In this document: in pieces, positions 41,292-52,017 of the stretch
Numbering within the stretch: position 1 is the first letter of the stretch
Layout: each line of letters begins with the position of its first letter
Assembly: GCF_010500835.1 (NCBI RefSeq)
Contig: NZ_JAAAMJ010000001.1
Span: forward strand, 1 to 64,000
Direction: 5' to 3'
From: Aurantimonas aggregata
GTDB taxonomy: Bacteria > Pseudomonadota > Alphaproteobacteria > Rhizobiales > Rhizobiaceae
DNA: 64,000 nucleotides
The notes under the pieces: model-generated
What the model saw: the letters and a program-made list of their open reading frames with translations, nothing else
What the model was told of the DNA's origin: nothing
Databases searched by the model: none
Program-made: the position numbers and the translations under genes

Positions 41292-41476
41292 CGCCGTCCC
41301 TTGCACGCAGAAATTCACTCTCGGGAGCATTGAAGCGCGTTAATGTTACTGCCGGGTTAAGTCTCTGGAGACGGACGTCGATTCTGTGCCGCCGCGGCAC
41401 GAAAGCAGTAGTTTTCCACCGCCTCGAGCTCTGTCGGATGCATGGCGCGCCGTCGCGATCGGCCGCGCTTCGTCGC

Positions 41477-42127
41477 TCAGAGAACTTCGGCGGTTCCGAA
41501 GGCCAGAGGCTGGTAACGGACGGGCCAGAGATCCTCGCGCTCGAATCGGCTCCCGACCTTTCGGAGCCGAACCAGCGATTGCTCGCCGTCGCCCGGGCCA
41601 ATCGCGCAGATCAGCACCGCCTGCATGCCGAGCTGTTCGAGGAACTGGCGGGGCACGCTCGGAAACGCGGCATGGACGATTGCCCGGTCGAAGGGCGCCC
41701 CGCCGGGAAAGCCGTCCCGCCCGTCCTCGAGGAAGAGCGAGACGTTGGTGACCCCGACCTGCTTCAGGCGCGCGCCGGCTGGCTCGACCAGCCCGCGGAA
41801 GCGATCGAAGGAGGAGACGTGCGCCGTCATGCGGGCGAGAAGCGCGGTCACGTAGCCGCTGCCTGTGCCGATCTCGAGGACGCGGTGTTCCGGCTCGAGC
41901 TCGAGCGCCGCCACGAGACGCGCTGCCGCGATCGCACCCGGCATCGTCTCGCCGCAGGCCAGCGGGGCAGCGCGGTCCTCGTAGGCATCCTCGACGCCAT
42001 CGGGAACGAACAGTCGCCGCGGCACCGAGGCCACCGCCTGGTGCAGGGTCGGTCCGCCGATCCGCTGCGAGCGCAAGGCCAGCAGGAAGGCCGCGAGATC
42101 TTCGCGGTCACGGCCCTCCGGGTTCAT
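41477..42127 (-). CDS. pcm: Protein-L-isoaspartate O-methyltransferase
   Basis: This 216-aa SAM-dependent methyltransferase repairs isoaspartyl residues in aged proteins. The SAM motif [20 protein letters not shown] starts at residue 81, preceded by the CGETMPG segment, which takes the place of the usual GQTIS loop. The [20 protein letters not shown] region is motif II. Its ATG overlaps the surE stop by four bases, so the two are coupled. Some substitutions make substrate specificity less certain than family membership. Confidence 0.9.
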   Translation of the reverse strand: MNPEGRDREDLAAFLLALRSQRIGGPTLHQAVASVPRRLFVPDGVEDAYEDRAAPLACGETMPGAIAAARLVAALELEPEHRVLEIGTGSGYVTALLARMTAHVSSFDRFRGLVEPAGARLKQVGVTNVSLFLEDGRDGFPGGAPFDRAIVHAAFPSVPRQFLEQLGMQAVLICAIGPGDGEQSLVRLRKVGSRFEREDLWPVRYQPLAFGTAEVL

Positions 42128-42879
42128 GCGAACAGCGCGCCGAGATCGTCGCGCAGTTCGTGCGCGGTCAGGTCGAGCTGCAGCGGCGTGATCGATATGC
42201 GGCCTGCCTGCAGCGCGGCGATGTCGGAATTCTCGACTTCCGCCCCGGCCTGGCGGCCGAAGGTCAGCCAGAAATACGGAAAGCCCCGGCCGTCGCGGCG
42301 CTCTTCCATGCCGAGCGAATAGTCGAGCTTGCCCTGCCGCGTCACCGAAACGCCGGCCACCTCGTCCGCCGGCACGGCCGGGAAGTTGATGTTGATCAGG
42401 TGGCCGCGCGGCAGCGGGAAGCCGGCCAATCGTTCGAGCACGGCGGGTGCATGGCGCTCGGCCGTCTCCCACAGCGCCTCGCGATCGCGTCCCGGCGTGA
42501 AGGCCTGGCTGAGCGCCACCGAGCGCAGGCCGAGCATCGTGCCCTCCATGGCGCCGGCGACAGTGCCCGAATAGGTGACGTCGTCGCAGATGTTCTGGCC
42601 GGCATTGACGCCGGAAAGGACGAGGTCCGGCGGCGAGTCCATCAGGCGCTTCACCGCCATGATCACGCAGTCCGTAGGCGTTCCCGAGAGAGCGTAGCGC
42701 TTCTCGGAGACCTCGCGCAGCCGCAGCGGCGAGGACAGCGTCAGCGAATGCGACAGGCCGCTCTGGTCGGTCTCGGGCGCGACGATCCAGACGTCGTCGG
42801 TCAGCGTCCGGGCGATCCGTTCGAGGACCGCCAGCCCTTCGGCGTGGATGCCGTCGTCGTTGGTAAGGAGAAGACGCAT
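42124..42879 (-). CDS. surE: 5'/3'-nucleotidase SurE
   Basis: This 251-aa metal-dependent phosphatase acts on nucleoside monophosphates. The metal site NDDG is at residues 7-10, with the conserved [15 protein letters not shown] and [25 protein letters not shown] segments. Its ATG overlaps the serS stop by one base and its stop overlaps pcm, giving a tightly coupled serS-surE-pcm run. Confidence 0.96.
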   Translation of the reverse strand: MRLLLTNDDGIHAEGLAVLERIARTLTDDVWIVAPETDQSGLSHSLTLSSPLRLREVSEKRYALSGTPTDCVIMAVKRLMDSPPDLVLSGVNAGQNICDDVTYSGTVAGAMEGTMLGLRSVALSQAFTPGRDREALWETAERHAPAVLERLAGFPLPRGHLININFPAVPADEVAGVSVTRQGKLDYSLGMEERRDGRGFPYFWLTFGRQAGAEVENSDIAALQAGRISITPLQLDLTAHELRDDLGALFA

Positions 42880-44162
42880 CAGCCGGGTCCCCCGATCTGG
42901 TCAATTCCGCCCATATAGGGCCGGAGCACCGGCGGGACGGTGATGCTGCCGTCCTCGTTCTGGTAGTTCTCCATTACCGCGATCAGCGCCCGCCCGACGG
43001 CGACGCCGGACCCGTTCAGCGTATGGACGAACTGCGCCGCCTTCTCGCCCTCGGCGCGGTAGCGCGCATTCATCCGGCGGGCCTGGAAGTCGCCGCAGAC
43101 CGAACAGCTGGAAATTTCGCGATAGGCGCCCTGCCCCGGCAGCCAGACCTCGATGTCGTAGGTCTTGCGGGCGCCGAAGCCCATGTCGCCGGTGCACAGC
43201 GTCACCACCCGGTACGCCAGCCCGAGGCGTTTGAGAACTTCCTCGGCGGCGCCGGTCATGCGCTCGTGCTCGTCGACGGACGTATCGCTCGTCGTGATCG
43301 AGACCATCTCGACCTTGTTGAACTGGTGCTGGCGCAGCATGCCGCGCGTATCGCGTCCCGCTGATCCGGCTTCCGAGCGAAAGCATGGGGTCAGCGCCGT
43401 GACGCGCATCGGCAGCTCGGCGACGTCGATGATGCGCTCGCGGGCGAGATTGGTCAGCGGCACTTCCGCGGTCGGGATCAGCCAGCGGCCTTCCGTCGTA
43501 TGGAATTGGTCCTCGGCAAATTTCGGCAACTGGCTGGTGCCGAACAGCGCCTCGTCGCGCACCAATAAGGGTACGGCGACTTCCTGGTAGCCGTGCTCGC
43601 TCGTGTGGAGGTCCAGCATGAACTGGCCGAGCGCCCGCTCCAGCCGCGCAAGGGCGCCCTTCAGGATGGTGAAACGGGAGCCGGAAATCTTCGCGGCCTG
43701 GTCGAAGTCCATGAGGCCCATGGCCTCGCCGAGCTCGTAATGCTCCCGTGGCTTGAAGGCGAAGTCGGGACGCTCGCCGACCCGGCGAAGCTCGACATTG
43801 TCTGCCTCGTCCTTGCCGACCGGAACGTCGTCGAACGGCAGGTTCGGAATCCGCGCCAGCGCGTCCTCGAGAGAGCCGTCGAGACGCCGCTCGGTCTCCT
43901 CGCCATCCTGGATCTCGGCCTTGATCTCGGCGATTTCGGCGATCAGCCGCTCGGCCAGCGTCTCGTCTTTCGTGGCCTTGGCCTTGCCGATCTCGCGGGA
44001 GGCTTCGTTGCGCCGGTTCTGAAGCTCCTGCAGGCGCTTCAGATGCTCCCGGCGCGCCTCGTCGAGCTTGATCAGGTCGGCGGCGGCAGGCGGAGCGCCG
44101 CGACGCGCCAAAGCCTCGTCCAGCTTTTCCGGATTTTCCCGTATCCACTTGATGTCGAGCAT
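42879..44162 (-). CDS. serS: Serine--tRNA ligase
   Basis: This 427-aa class II aminoacyl-tRNA synthetase has an N-terminal coiled-coil tRNA-binding arm at about residues 30-105. The catalytic core carries motif 2 ([17 protein letters not shown]), HQFNKVEM, and motif 3 with [18 protein letters not shown]. The start is the ATG at 44162, giving [18 protein letters not shown]. It lies 47 bases after tatC. Confidence 0.97.
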   Translation of the reverse strand: MLDIKWIRENPEKLDEALARRGAPPAAADLIKLDEARREHLKRLQELQNRRNEASREIGKAKATKDETLAERLIAEIAEIKAEIQDGEETERRLDGSLEDALARIPNLPFDDVPVGKDEADNVELRRVGERPDFAFKPREHYELGEAMGLMDFDQAAKISGSRFTILKGALARLERALGQFMLDLHTSEHGYQEVAVPLLVRDEALFGTSQLPKFAEDQFHTTEGRWLIPTAEVPLTNLARERIIDVAELPMRVTALTPCFRSEAGSAGRDTRGMLRQHQFNKVEMVSITTSDTSVDEHERMTGAAEEVLKRLGLAYRVVTLCTGDMGFGARKTYDIEVWLPGQGAYREISSCSVCGDFQARRMNARYRAEGEKAAQFVHTLNGSGVAVGRALIAVMENYQNEDGSITVPPVLRPYMGGIDQIGGPG

Positions 44163-44209
44163 GAAATTCCCGTTCCCGTCGAAATGCGACGGGACACGGG
44201 TCGCGGGTC

Positions 44210-45028
44210 TCAGCTCTCGGCTTGAGCCCCGTCGCCGCCGAGCGCCTCGGCCGCCCGCTTCTTCTCGATCATCCGCGCCACAATGATCGACACCTCGTAG
44301 AGAAGGATCGTGGGCAGGGCAAGACCGATCTGGGAGACCGGATCGGGCGGCGTCAGGATCGCCGCAGCGACGAAGGCGATGACGATGGCGTATTTGCGCT
44401 TCGACGCCAAGCCGTCCGCTGTCGTGAGGCCTGCCCGCACCAGCAATGTCGCCACGACGGGCAGCTGGAACACCAGCCCGAAGGCGAAGATCAGCGTCAT
44501 GATCAGCGACAGATATTCCGAAACCCGCGGCAGCAGCTGGATCGCCGCCTGGCCGCCGGTGCCGGTCTGTTCCATCGACAGGAAGAACCACATCACCATC
44601 GGGGTGAAGAAATAATAGACCAGCATCGCCCCCATCAGGAACAGCACCGGCGTTGCAACGAGGAACGGCAGGAAGGCGTGGCGCTCGTTGCGGTAGAGGC
44701 CGGGCGCGACGAACTTGTAGATCTGGCTGGCGATGATCGGAAAGGCCAGGAACAGGCCGCCAAACGCCGCGATCTTCACCTGGGTGAAGAAGAATTCCTG
44801 CGGCGCGGTGTAGATCAGCTCGACCTGGCGGTCGTCTATCCCGGCCCAGACAGTCGCCGTCTGGTAGGGCACGACGAGGAAATTGAAGATTTCCTTGGCG
44901 AAGAAGAAGCAGCAGATGAAGGCGATCATGAAGCCGCCGATGCTCCACATCAGCCGACGCCGCAGCTCGAGCAGATGCTCCATCAGCGGGGCGGAGGAGG
45001 CCTCGATATCGTCCTTGGGTGCACTCAC
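44210..45028 (-). CDS. tatC: Sec-independent protein translocase subunit TatC
   Basis: This 272-aa membrane protein has six helices and is the twin-arginine signal receptor. The N-terminal signature [16 protein letters not shown] carries the conserved Glu and Arg; the later [10 protein letters not shown] region is also present. It starts at a GTG that overlaps the tatB stop (GTGA). The C-terminal tail is charged and alanine-rich. Confidence 0.96.
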   Translation of the reverse strand: MSAPKDDIEASSAPLMEHLLELRRRLMWSIGGFMIAFICCFFFAKEIFNFLVVPYQTATVWAGIDDRQVELIYTAPQEFFFTQVKIAAFGGLFLAFPIIASQIYKFVAPGLYRNERHAFLPFLVATPVLFLMGAMLVYYFFTPMVMWFFLSMEQTGTGGQAAIQLLPRVSEYLSLIMTLIFAFGLVFQLPVVATLLVRAGLTTADGLASKRKYAIVIAFVAAAILTPPDPVSQIGLALPTILLYEVSIIVARMIEKKRAAEALGGDGAQAES

Positions 45029-45480
45029 GCGGCGTCCTCGGTCTTGCGGGCCTTGGCCTCGCTCGTCGACGCCGCGCCGGCATCGGTATTCGCTTCTGTC
45101 GGCGCGGTAGAGCCGGGTTTATCCGGTTCGGCAGGCTCTGCCGGGGCCGTCGGCGACGGCACCTTCGGCTCCGGCGCCTTGGTCGCCGCGGTCAGCGATG
45201 AGCGTATTTCATCGCCGATCGCTTTCATCGGATTCATCGCCGCGCGCACGTCCTTGGTCGGGTCGAACTTCTTGGCGTCGGCCACCGTCTGGCGGACTTC
45301 GTCGAGTTCGGCCTCGCGCAGCGCATCGTCGAACTGGCGGCGAAAATCGGACGCCATCGAACGCACCTGCTTGGTGGTGCGCCCGAACGTCCGCAGCATC
45401 CGCGGCAGGTCCTTGGGGCCGACGATGACCACAAGGACGACCGCGATCACCAGTAGCTCGGTCCAGCCGATATCGAACAT
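45025..45480 (-). CDS. tatB: Sec-independent protein translocase subunit TatB
   Basis: This 151-aa protein has a single N-terminal helix ([22 protein letters not shown], with the family Glu and Gly-Pro), an amphipathic helix ([21 protein letters not shown]) and a long Pro/Ala/Glu-rich tail. It receives Tat substrates together with TatC. It follows tatA after 76 bases and overlaps tatC. Confidence 0.95.
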   Translation of the reverse strand: MFDIGWTELLVIAVVLVVIVGPKDLPRMLRTFGRTTKQVRSMASDFRRQFDDALREAELDEVRQTVADAKKFDPTKDVRAAMNPMKAIGDEIRSSLTAATKAPEPKVPSPTAPAEPAEPDKPGSTAPTEANTDAGAASTSEAKARKTEDAA

Positions 45481-45556
45481 GTCATTAACTCGAAGGCGAC
45501 GACGCGAGACGGTGGCGGAGCGGCACGCCCCGCGCCCTCCGCCGCCGATCGACCTG

Positions 45557-45790
45557 TCAGCTGACCGACTTTTCCGTCTTCACGTCGCGGGCGACGACAT
45601 CGCCTTCGCGATGGTCGAGCGCGCGGCGCTCCTGGGCAGCGGCTTCGGTCTCTTCCTCCGACATGCCCTTCTTGAAGCTCTTGATGCCCTTGGCGACATC
45701 GCCCATCAGCTCGGGAATCTTGCCCCGACCGAAGAGAAGCAGCACGACGGCGAGGACGATGAGCCAGTGCCAGATGCTGAAGCTACCCAT
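45557..45790 (-). CDS. tatA: Sec-independent protein translocase subunit TatA
   Basis: This 77-aa protein consists of a short membrane helix ([19 protein letters not shown]), the hinge [21 protein letters not shown] and an acidic tail. It forms the Tat pore. The ATG at 45790 gives the usual MGSFSIWHW start. It is the first gene of tatABC-serS-surE-pcm. The gene before it is an ABC ATPase, not scpB as in most relatives. Confidence 0.95.
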   Translation of the reverse strand: MGSFSIWHWLIVLAVVLLLFGRGKIPELMGDVAKGIKSFKKGMSEEETEAAAQERRALDHREGDVVARDVKTEKSVS

Positions 45791-45835
45791 AACCAAATCT
45801 CCTATGAGCGCGTGAGCGCGCTCGCTTTCGCCATG

Positions 45836-47032
45836 CTAACGATCGTCGGCGGACTTTTCAAACACGATAACGTCCTGCGGATCAACGGAAACAACGACAT
45901 CCCGCTTGGTCGCCGGCACGATTCCGGCCCGCATCCGCGAACGAAGCGGCTTGTCGAGCCCTTCGATGGCCACCGTCATCAGGTCGACGCCGCCGAGGAA
46001 GCGCCTTGCGGTGATCCGTCCCGATACGCCGCCGGGCCGCTCGTCGAGCCGCAGCCCTGTTAAACGCAGGGCAACGGTCACCCGCGTACCGTCGGATGAT
46101 GACGAATCTGCGACGGGTCCGAGCGCCGTCACGACCCGTCCGCCGTGAACTTCGCCCTCGACGACGTTGAGCTCCGAGAAGAATCCGGCGGCGAAGAGAT
46201 TGACCGGCCGGCTGTATAGTTCGGCCGCAGTGCCGGTCTGGACGATCCGCCCGTCCCGCAGCAGCGCGATGCGATCCCCGAGCCGCATCGCCTCCTCCGC
46301 ATCATGAGTGACGATGATCGCGGTCGCCCGGCTCTCGCGCAGGATCTGCAGCGTGTCGGTGCGCACGACGTCCTTGAGGCGGCTGTCGAGACCGGAAAAC
46401 GGCTCGTCCATCAACAAGACGGACGGCCGCGGCGTCAGCGCCCGGGCGAGCGCGACGCGCTGCTGCTCGCCGCCGGACAGCGTGTGCGGATACTGGCCGG
46501 CGGCACTGGCGAGCCCGACCCGTTCGAGCGCGACCAGCGCTTCCTTCCGGGCGGCGGCCCCCGGCATGGCGGTCAGGCCGAAGCGCACATTGTCGAGGAT
46601 CGTCATGTGCGGAAACAGCGCGAAATCCTGGAACATCAGGCCGATGCCGCGCCGCTCCGGCGGCACGAACACCTTGTCGCCGGCAATCTCCTGACCGTTG
46701 AGGACCAACCGCCCGGCGCTCTGCCGCTCGATCCCGGCGGCGACCCGCAGCATCGTCGTCTTGCCGGAGCCGGAAGGCCCCAGAAGACAGAGCACCTCGC
46801 CGGGCTCGGCCGTCAGGTCGATGCCATCGAGGATCTGGACGGAGCCGGCCGCGTGGGAGACGTTCTCGAAGCTGAGCCGCGCCGCGAAGCTGACGCCGGC
46901 ACTCGTTCGGCCGCTGGTCTTTGATGAGACGGTATCGTGGTCCTGCAAGTCCTGGCCCGCTCGCTCGCTGCCATCAGCGTGCGTGTCGCCGACGGGGCCT
47001 TCGCTACGCCTTCGGGCCTGTGGCGGCAACAT
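45836..47032 (-). CDS. Orphan ABC transporter ATP-binding protein (CysA/PotA/FbpC type)
   Basis: This 398-aa ATPase subunit has Walker A GPSGSGKT at 85-92, signature LSGGEQQRVALARAL, Walker B VLLMDEPFSG and a C-terminal TOBE-like regulatory domain. It resembles ATPases of iron, spermidine or sulfate importers; the substrate cannot be told. About 50 unusual hydrophilic residues precede the domain, so the true start may be later, although no good start codon is seen there. No permease or binding protein is nearby. The ATG lies one base after the nagZ stop, so the two are probably co-translated. Confidence 0.9.
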   Translation of the reverse strand: MLPPQARRRSEGPVGDTHADGSERAGQDLQDHDTVSSKTSGRTSAGVSFAARLSFENVSHAAGSVQILDGIDLTAEPGEVLCLLGPSGSGKTTMLRVAAGIERQSAGRLVLNGQEIAGDKVFVPPERRGIGLMFQDFALFPHMTILDNVRFGLTAMPGAAARKEALVALERVGLASAAGQYPHTLSGGEQQRVALARALTPRPSVLLMDEPFSGLDSRLKDVVRTDTLQILRESRATAIIVTHDAEEAMRLGDRIALLRDGRIVQTGTAAELYSRPVNLFAAGFFSELNVVEGEVHGGRVVTALGPVADSSSSDGTRVTVALRLTGLRLDERPGGVSGRITARRFLGGVDLMTVAIEGLDKPLRSRMRAGIVPATKRDVVVSVDPQDVIVFEKSADDR

Positions 47033-47033
47033 G

Positions 47034-48059
47034 TCAGGCAATACGGCTCATCAACTCTTGGTATTCCGCGCGAAATGCCGCGTCGTCTCTGGCGCCGGCG
47101 ATCCCTCGCGCGATGACGGCTTCGGCATCGCGCGCCCGGCGCTCGGCATCGCCGCTGAGCGGCCCGGCGGCCGCGGCGATGCGGCGCATCTCGTCCATCT
47201 CGCCGTTGCAATGAAGCAGCACGTCGCAGCCGGCTTCGAGGGCCCTCCGCCCGAGATCGAGGAGATCACCGGCCAGCGCCTTCATCGACATGTCGTCTGT
47301 CATCAACAATCCGTCAAAGCCGATCTCGGTCCGGATGACGTCCCCGATGACGCTCGGCGACAAGGTGGCCGGCGCCGACGCATCGATGTCGCTGTAGAGG
47401 ATATGCGCCGTCATGGCTGCCGGGAGGGCGCGAAGCGCACGGAACGGCGCGAAGTCGGTACGCGCCAGCTCGTCCCGGCTCGTGGCGACGACCGGCAGCG
47501 CGTGGTGGCTGTCGGCATTGCCGCGGCCGTGGCCGGGTATGTGCTTCATCACCGGCAGCACGCCGCCCGCCATCAGCCCCTCCGCCACCGCCTTGCCTAG
47601 CGCGGCGACAGCCGCCGGCGTCTCGGCATAGGCGCGATCGCCGATGACGGAGTTGGCGCCCGGCACCGGCACGTCGACGCAGGGAATGCAGTCGGCATTG
47701 ATCCCGTAGGGCATCAGGTCGGCGGCCAGCAGCCGCCCCTGCAGCCAGGCAGCTCGCTCGCCGGCTTCGGCGTCCGCCGCATGGAGTTTCCCGATGTCGG
47801 CGGGCGTCGGATAGCTCGGCGCCAGCGGGGGCTTCAGGCGATTGATGCGCCCACCTTCCTGGTCGACGAAGATCGGTGTCGATTCCCGCCCGCCGACATC
47901 ACGCAGTTCCGCGACGAGATCGGACAGCTGGCTGCCGCTGGCGATGTTGCGACCGAACAGGATGAAGCCGTAAGGCCGCTCCCCGGCAAAGAAGGCACGC
48001 TCCTCCGCCGACAGACGCTGTCCCAGGGGCGCGGCAATCCACGCCTTCGATCCGCTCAT
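47034..48059 (-). CDS. nagZ: Beta-N-acetylhexosaminidase (glycoside hydrolase family 3)
   Basis: This 341-aa cytoplasmic enzyme removes N-acetylglucosamine from recycled muropeptides. It shows the family 3 core VDQEGGRINRL, the catalytic loop KHIPGHGRGNADSHHALPVV (the Asp-His pair), and the nucleophile Asp in LLMTDDMSMKAL. The start is the ATG at 48059, because a longer frame overlaps the SPOR gene. A terminator of the SPOR gene lies in the gap upstream, so nagZ probably has its own promoter. Confidence 0.95.
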   Translation of the reverse strand: MSGSKAWIAAPLGQRLSAEERAFFAGERPYGFILFGRNIASGSQLSDLVAELRDVGGRESTPIFVDQEGGRINRLKPPLAPSYPTPADIGKLHAADAEAGERAAWLQGRLLAADLMPYGINADCIPCVDVPVPGANSVIGDRAYAETPAAVAALGKAVAEGLMAGGVLPVMKHIPGHGRGNADSHHALPVVATSRDELARTDFAPFRALRALPAAMTAHILYSDIDASAPATLSPSVIGDVIRTEIGFDGLLMTDDMSMKALAGDLLDLGRRALEAGCDVLLHCNGEMDEMRRIAAAAGPLSGDAERRARDAEAVIARGIAGARDDAAFRAEYQELMSRIA

Positions 48060-48130
48060 GCTGCACTCCGGGGACGACGCCGAGCCGCAATCGCGGCCGG
48101 CCGGCCCGCCCGATGATGATGTGGGGGAAA

Positions 48131-48153
48131 AGGCCGGCCCCGAGGACCGGCCG
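48131..48153 (-). terminator. Terminator of the SPOR-domain gene
   Basis: On the minus strand the stem GGCCGG/CCGGCC, extended by flanking pairs and closed by a nine-base loop, is followed by TTTTCCCC. It lies 23 bases after the SPOR gene stop. Confidence 0.7.
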
Positions 48154-48175
48154 AGAAGGCCGAGCGTCGCGGCGC

Positions 48176-50077
48176 CTAGCGCGACACGAAGCAGCTGCCG
48201 CCGGCGGATTTCAACCGTTGGCATAGATCGTTGGCCTCGTTCTTCGAACCGGTGGCGACCCTGACGCGGTGATAGGTGCCCTTGCCCGGAATGTCGGCCG
48301 ACTGGATCACCAGGCTGCGACCGCCGATGACGTCGGAAAAGCGCTGGCCGAGGGTCCGCGAAGAGTCCTCGGCAGCCTCCCGGGACGGGTGCGACGAGAT
48401 CTGGACGTAGTAGCTGCCCTCTGCGGCAGCAGCGGGCGGCGTCGCCGCCGGGAGGGCTGCGACTTCGGTCGCAACCGGCTCCGGCGCAGGCGCCTCGATG
48501 GCCGCCGGTACTTCAGCGGGAGCCGCTTCCGTCACGACGGCGGTCGGCTGCGGCTCTGCGGGCGCTGCGGCCGCGACCTGCACCGGGGCAGCCGGCTCGG
48601 TTCCCGGCTTCATCGACGGCATCGGGATGCCAGGCGCGGGATCGCCTTCTGCCGCCGTGTCGGAGGCGGCCTGCGCCGCCGGCGCGCCAGTCTCCAGGGA
48701 ACCGATCGGACGAGACGCCGCCTCGATCAGAGCCGGGTTCTCGCCGCGCAGTTCCTGCAGCGACGTCGACGGCACCTGTTCTGTGGCCACCAGCGTGCCA
48801 TCGGGATTTACCGTCAGCGTCCGCACACGCCGCGGCGTCAGGACCGCGATCGGCGAGCTGTCGCCCGCATCGGCAACGCGGATGGGTTCGGCTGCCAACG
48901 CGGTCCCGATGGGGTTCAGGTCGACGCCGGGCAGATCCGACAAAGCCGGCTCGGGTTCCGGTTGCGGCAGTTCCGCCGGCTCCTCGGCCGCAGTCAGCAG
49001 AGTCTGCTGGGAGGGCTCGATGGCAGCGTCGGCGCTCTGGACGCGCTCGTAGACGGCCTTGTTCTGATTGGGGATCGCCCGTCCGCCCGGATCCTTCGGC
49101 GCTACCTTGACCGGCTCAGGGTCCGCCTGAACGATGAGTGGCGCGTCGTAGACCTTTCCGCCGTCACCGGTGAGCATGTAGGCGCCCGCACCGCCAACCA
49201 GCGCGATGACGAGCAGACTGGCGCCGACGCTCATCATTCGCCGGGACATTGGCTGCCGCGCTGCGCCCGGCGAGGCACCGGTCGCGGCAAAGCCTACGCG
49301 CCGGCTGGACCCCGCCTGTCGACGGGCAGCATGGGCTGCCTGACGCACCTCGGGATCCGCCTGCGAATAGTCCTCATGGCCGGATGCCGGCGCATCCCTT
49401 TCGGCCGAACCATACATCGCGAAGACCGGGGTAGCCTCGGCGGCGGGAACGGCCGGTACCGGCTTCTGCATGGCCGCAAGTTCACTGGCGATCAACGCAT
49501 CGAAATCGTCGAAGAGCTGGGCGGTGGGTTCATGGGCCGCAGCGTCCGCCTTGCGAGCCGGTGCGAACGCCTCACTCTCCTGGTACTTCGAGTCTCGCGG
49601 ATTGGCGGGCGCCGAAAGCCCGCGGAACGCTGCCTCGAGGACCGGGTCGGAGACCGGCTCCTCGGCTGCGGCCTGGGCAGATGGCGCTGCCGACGAAACG
49701 GAGGGAGCCGCAGGTACCGTCACGACCGGCATGCGCGGTGCAGGCGACAACCAGCTGGAATAGGACGCCGCAGCCTTCGGGGCGGGAACCGCGGAAGCGA
49801 CCGGTGGCGCTGCCGCCACGACTGCGGCCGAGCTGACGCTATCGCGCGCCAGCTCTTCGTCGAGCGCGCCGGCGAAGGCGTCCATGTCGAGATCGAACTC
49901 AGGGTCCGAAACAGATTCGAAGTGTAGTTCCTCCAGGGGCGGTGCCGGCGCGACCGCAGGCCGCTCGGCCTCCGTCGTATCGATCAACCTGGCGAGTTCC
50001 GCGAAAGGATCGTCATCGAACGGCTCGGCCTGTCTGCCGACCCCGCGTTCGTCGTCCGTCAATTCCCCCATCGACAT
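48176..50077 (-). CDS. SPOR-domain membrane protein
   Basis: This 633-aa protein has a largely disordered, acidic and Ala/Pro-rich cytoplasmic part of about 280 residues. One membrane helix follows (MMSVGASLLVIALVGGAGAYML), then a disordered periplasmic stretch rich in Pro, Ala and Glu, and a C-terminal SPOR domain (SYYVQISSHPSREAAEDSSRTLGQ to the end). SPOR domains bind denuded glycan strands at the division septum. The place between argS and nagZ is conserved in alphaproteobacteria. I chose the ATG at 50077 (MSMGELTDDERG); an ATG at 50071 is equally possible. Confidence 0.9.
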   Translation of the reverse strand: MSMGELTDDERGVGRQAEPFDDDPFAELARLIDTTEAERPAVAPAPPLEELHFESVSDPEFDLDMDAFAGALDEELARDSVSSAAVVAAAPPVASAVPAPKAAASYSSWLSPAPRMPVVTVPAAPSVSSAAPSAQAAAEEPVSDPVLEAAFRGLSAPANPRDSKYQESEAFAPARKADAAAHEPTAQLFDDFDALIASELAAMQKPVPAVPAAEATPVFAMYGSAERDAPASGHEDYSQADPEVRQAAHAARRQAGSSRRVGFAATGASPGAARQPMSRRMMSVGASLLVIALVGGAGAYMLTGDGGKVYDAPLIVQADPEPVKVAPKDPGGRAIPNQNKAVYERVQSADAAIEPSQQTLLTAAEEPAELPQPEPEPALSDLPGVDLNPIGTALAAEPIRVADAGDSSPIAVLTPRRVRTLTVNPDGTLVATEQVPSTSLQELRGENPALIEAASRPIGSLETGAPAAQAASDTAAEGDPAPGIPMPSMKPGTEPAAPVQVAAAAPAEPQPTAVVTEAAPAEVPAAIEAPAPEPVATEVAALPAATPPAAAAEGSYYVQISSHPSREAAEDSSRTLGQRFSDVIGGRSLVIQSADIPGKGTYHRVRVATGSKNEANDLCQRLKSAGGSCFVSR

Positions 50078-50162
50078 CGTCCCCGCCTGTTCCCCTCGCG
50101 CCGGAGGCCCAAGGCCTCCGTGTTCCAGCGCTATGAGAGGAAGTTGACCAAAGCGTGATGGC

Positions 50163-51908
50163 TCACCGCATTTCTTCCGGAGCGTCGGCCCCAACGAGGC
50201 CGAGTCCTGATTTGATGACGATGGCAACTGCCCGAACCAGGGCCAGTCTAGCCTCAGTCACTTTTGGCTCGTCAGGGTTAACAAACCGTAAGTGCGGCAA
50301 GTCCTTGCCGCGATTGTACTGGGCATGGAACGTCGCCGCGACGTCGTAGAGGTAGAACGCCAGCCGATGCGGCTCCTTGGCCTCTGCGGCCGAGGCAATC
50401 AGCCGGGGGAACTCGGCGAGCTTGCGGATCAGGCCGAGTTCGCCCTCGTCGGTCAGGCACGCGAGATCCATCTCGCCAACCCGGGCGAAGTCGGGCGCGG
50501 CGATGCCGGTCTCCGCCGCCTGGCGGAAGATCGCGGCGGCGCGGGCGTGGGCGTACTGCACGTAGAAGACCGGGTTGTCCTTCGACTGCTCCGTCACCTT
50601 CTCGAAGTCGAAGTCGAGCGGCGCATCGCTCTTGCGGTAGAGCATCATGAACCGGACCGGATCGCGGCCGACCTCCTCGACCACGTCGGCGAGCGTGACG
50701 AAGCTGCCGGAGCGTTTCGACATGGTGACCGGCTCGCCGTTGCGGAACAGCTTCACCAATTGGCAGAGCACCACGTCGACATGCGCCGTCTCGCCGGCCA
50801 CGGCGCGCGCCACCGCTTCCAGCCGCTTGACGTAGCCGCCATGGTCGGCGCCGAGCACGTAGACCATCTCCTCGAAGCCGCGCCGGTACTTGTCCCGGAA
50901 ATAGGCGACGTCGGCGGCGAAGTAGGTGTAGGCGCCGTCGGACTTCACCAGCGGCCGGTCCTGGTCGTCGCCGACCTCGGTCGAGCGAAGCAGCGTCTGC
51001 TCGCGATCCTCCCACTCCTCCGGAACCTGGCCCTTCGGCGGCGGCAGGGCTCCCTGGTAGATGAAGCCCTTGGCGCGCAGATCCTCGATTGCCGCGCCGA
51101 TAAGGCCCTCGTCGTGCAGCTTGCGCTCGGAGAAGAACACGTCGTGCTCGACGCCGAGGAGCTTCAGGTCGGAGCGGATCATCGCCATCATGGCCGTGAT
51201 CGCCCGCTCGCGGACCAGCGGCAGCCACTCGGCCTCGTCCATCGCGGCCAGCCGGTCGCCGTATTCGGCGGCCAGCGCCTCGCCCACCGGCTTGAGGTAG
51301 TCCCCGGGATAGAGCCCGGCCGGGATCTCGCCGATCGTCACGCCCCGCGCCTCGCGGTAGCGCAGGAAGGCCGAGCGGGCGAGAACGTTCACCTGCTCGC
51401 CGGCGTCGTTGATGTAGTATTCGCTGGTGACCTCGGCGCCGACGAAGGCGAGGATGTTGGCGATGGCGTCGCCGACAACGGCGCCGCGTGTATGGCCGAC
51501 ATGCATCGGGCCGGTCGGATTGGCCGAGACATATTCGACGTTCACCTTGCGGCCGGTCGGCTTGCCGCGCCCGTAGTCGGTACCCGCCGTCAGGATGTCG
51601 GCGAGATGCGCCGACCAGAAGCCCGGCTTCAGCCGGAGATTGATGAAGCCCGGGCCGGCGACCTCGGCCGTCTCGACATCCGGATCGCGGGCGAGGCGCG
51701 CGGCGATCTTCGTCGCCAGTTCCCGCGGCTTTGCCCCGAGCGGCTTGGCCAGCACCATCGCGGCGTTGGTCGCCAGGTCTCCATGGGTCGCGTCCCGCGG
51801 CGGCTCGACGGTCACGCGCGAGAGGTCCTGAGAAGGCATTTCGCCATCCGACAGAACTGTTTCCACCGCGTGTCTCACCCGGTTCTCGAAGTCAGCGAAG
51901 ATGTTCAT
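50163..51908 (-). CDS. argS: Arginine--tRNA ligase
   Basis: This 581-aa class I synthetase has the N-terminal tRNA-binding domain, the HIGH-type motif HVGH at 136-139 within [20 protein letters not shown], the MSKRSG signature loop and a C-terminal DALR anticodon-binding domain. The start is the ATG at 51908 ([15 protein letters not shown]). It lies between dgt and the SPOR gene, all on the minus strand. Confidence 0.97.
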   Translation of the reverse strand: MNIFADFENRVRHAVETVLSDGEMPSQDLSRVTVEPPRDATHGDLATNAAMVLAKPLGAKPRELATKIAARLARDPDVETAEVAGPGFINLRLKPGFWSAHLADILTAGTDYGRGKPTGRKVNVEYVSANPTGPMHVGHTRGAVVGDAIANILAFVGAEVTSEYYINDAGEQVNVLARSAFLRYREARGVTIGEIPAGLYPGDYLKPVGEALAAEYGDRLAAMDEAEWLPLVRERAITAMMAMIRSDLKLLGVEHDVFFSERKLHDEGLIGAAIEDLRAKGFIYQGALPPPKGQVPEEWEDREQTLLRSTEVGDDQDRPLVKSDGAYTYFAADVAYFRDKYRRGFEEMVYVLGADHGGYVKRLEAVARAVAGETAHVDVVLCQLVKLFRNGEPVTMSKRSGSFVTLADVVEEVGRDPVRFMMLYRKSDAPLDFDFEKVTEQSKDNPVFYVQYAHARAAAIFRQAAETGIAAPDFARVGEMDLACLTDEGELGLIRKLAEFPRLIASAAEAKEPHRLAFYLYDVAATFHAQYNRGKDLPHLRFVNPDEPKVTEARLALVRAVAIVIKSGLGLVGADAPEEMR

Positions 51909-52017
51909 CCGATTGCCTTGCATGATTCCGGAGCGTCCGGGCCGGTCGTCCGGCCTGGTACGACCTGCTGGATCGCCTGCCGCCTGTGCCGATCGGGCCT
52001 GAAGGGAGACTGGCCGG

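Noticed and set aside
48060-48224. Apparent twin-arginine signal in front of NagZ (RRRQLLRVALGAATLGLL)
   Set aside because: This extension overlaps the SPOR coding end and a terminator. NagZ is a cytoplasmic enzyme, and the ATG at 48059 gives the normal family start.
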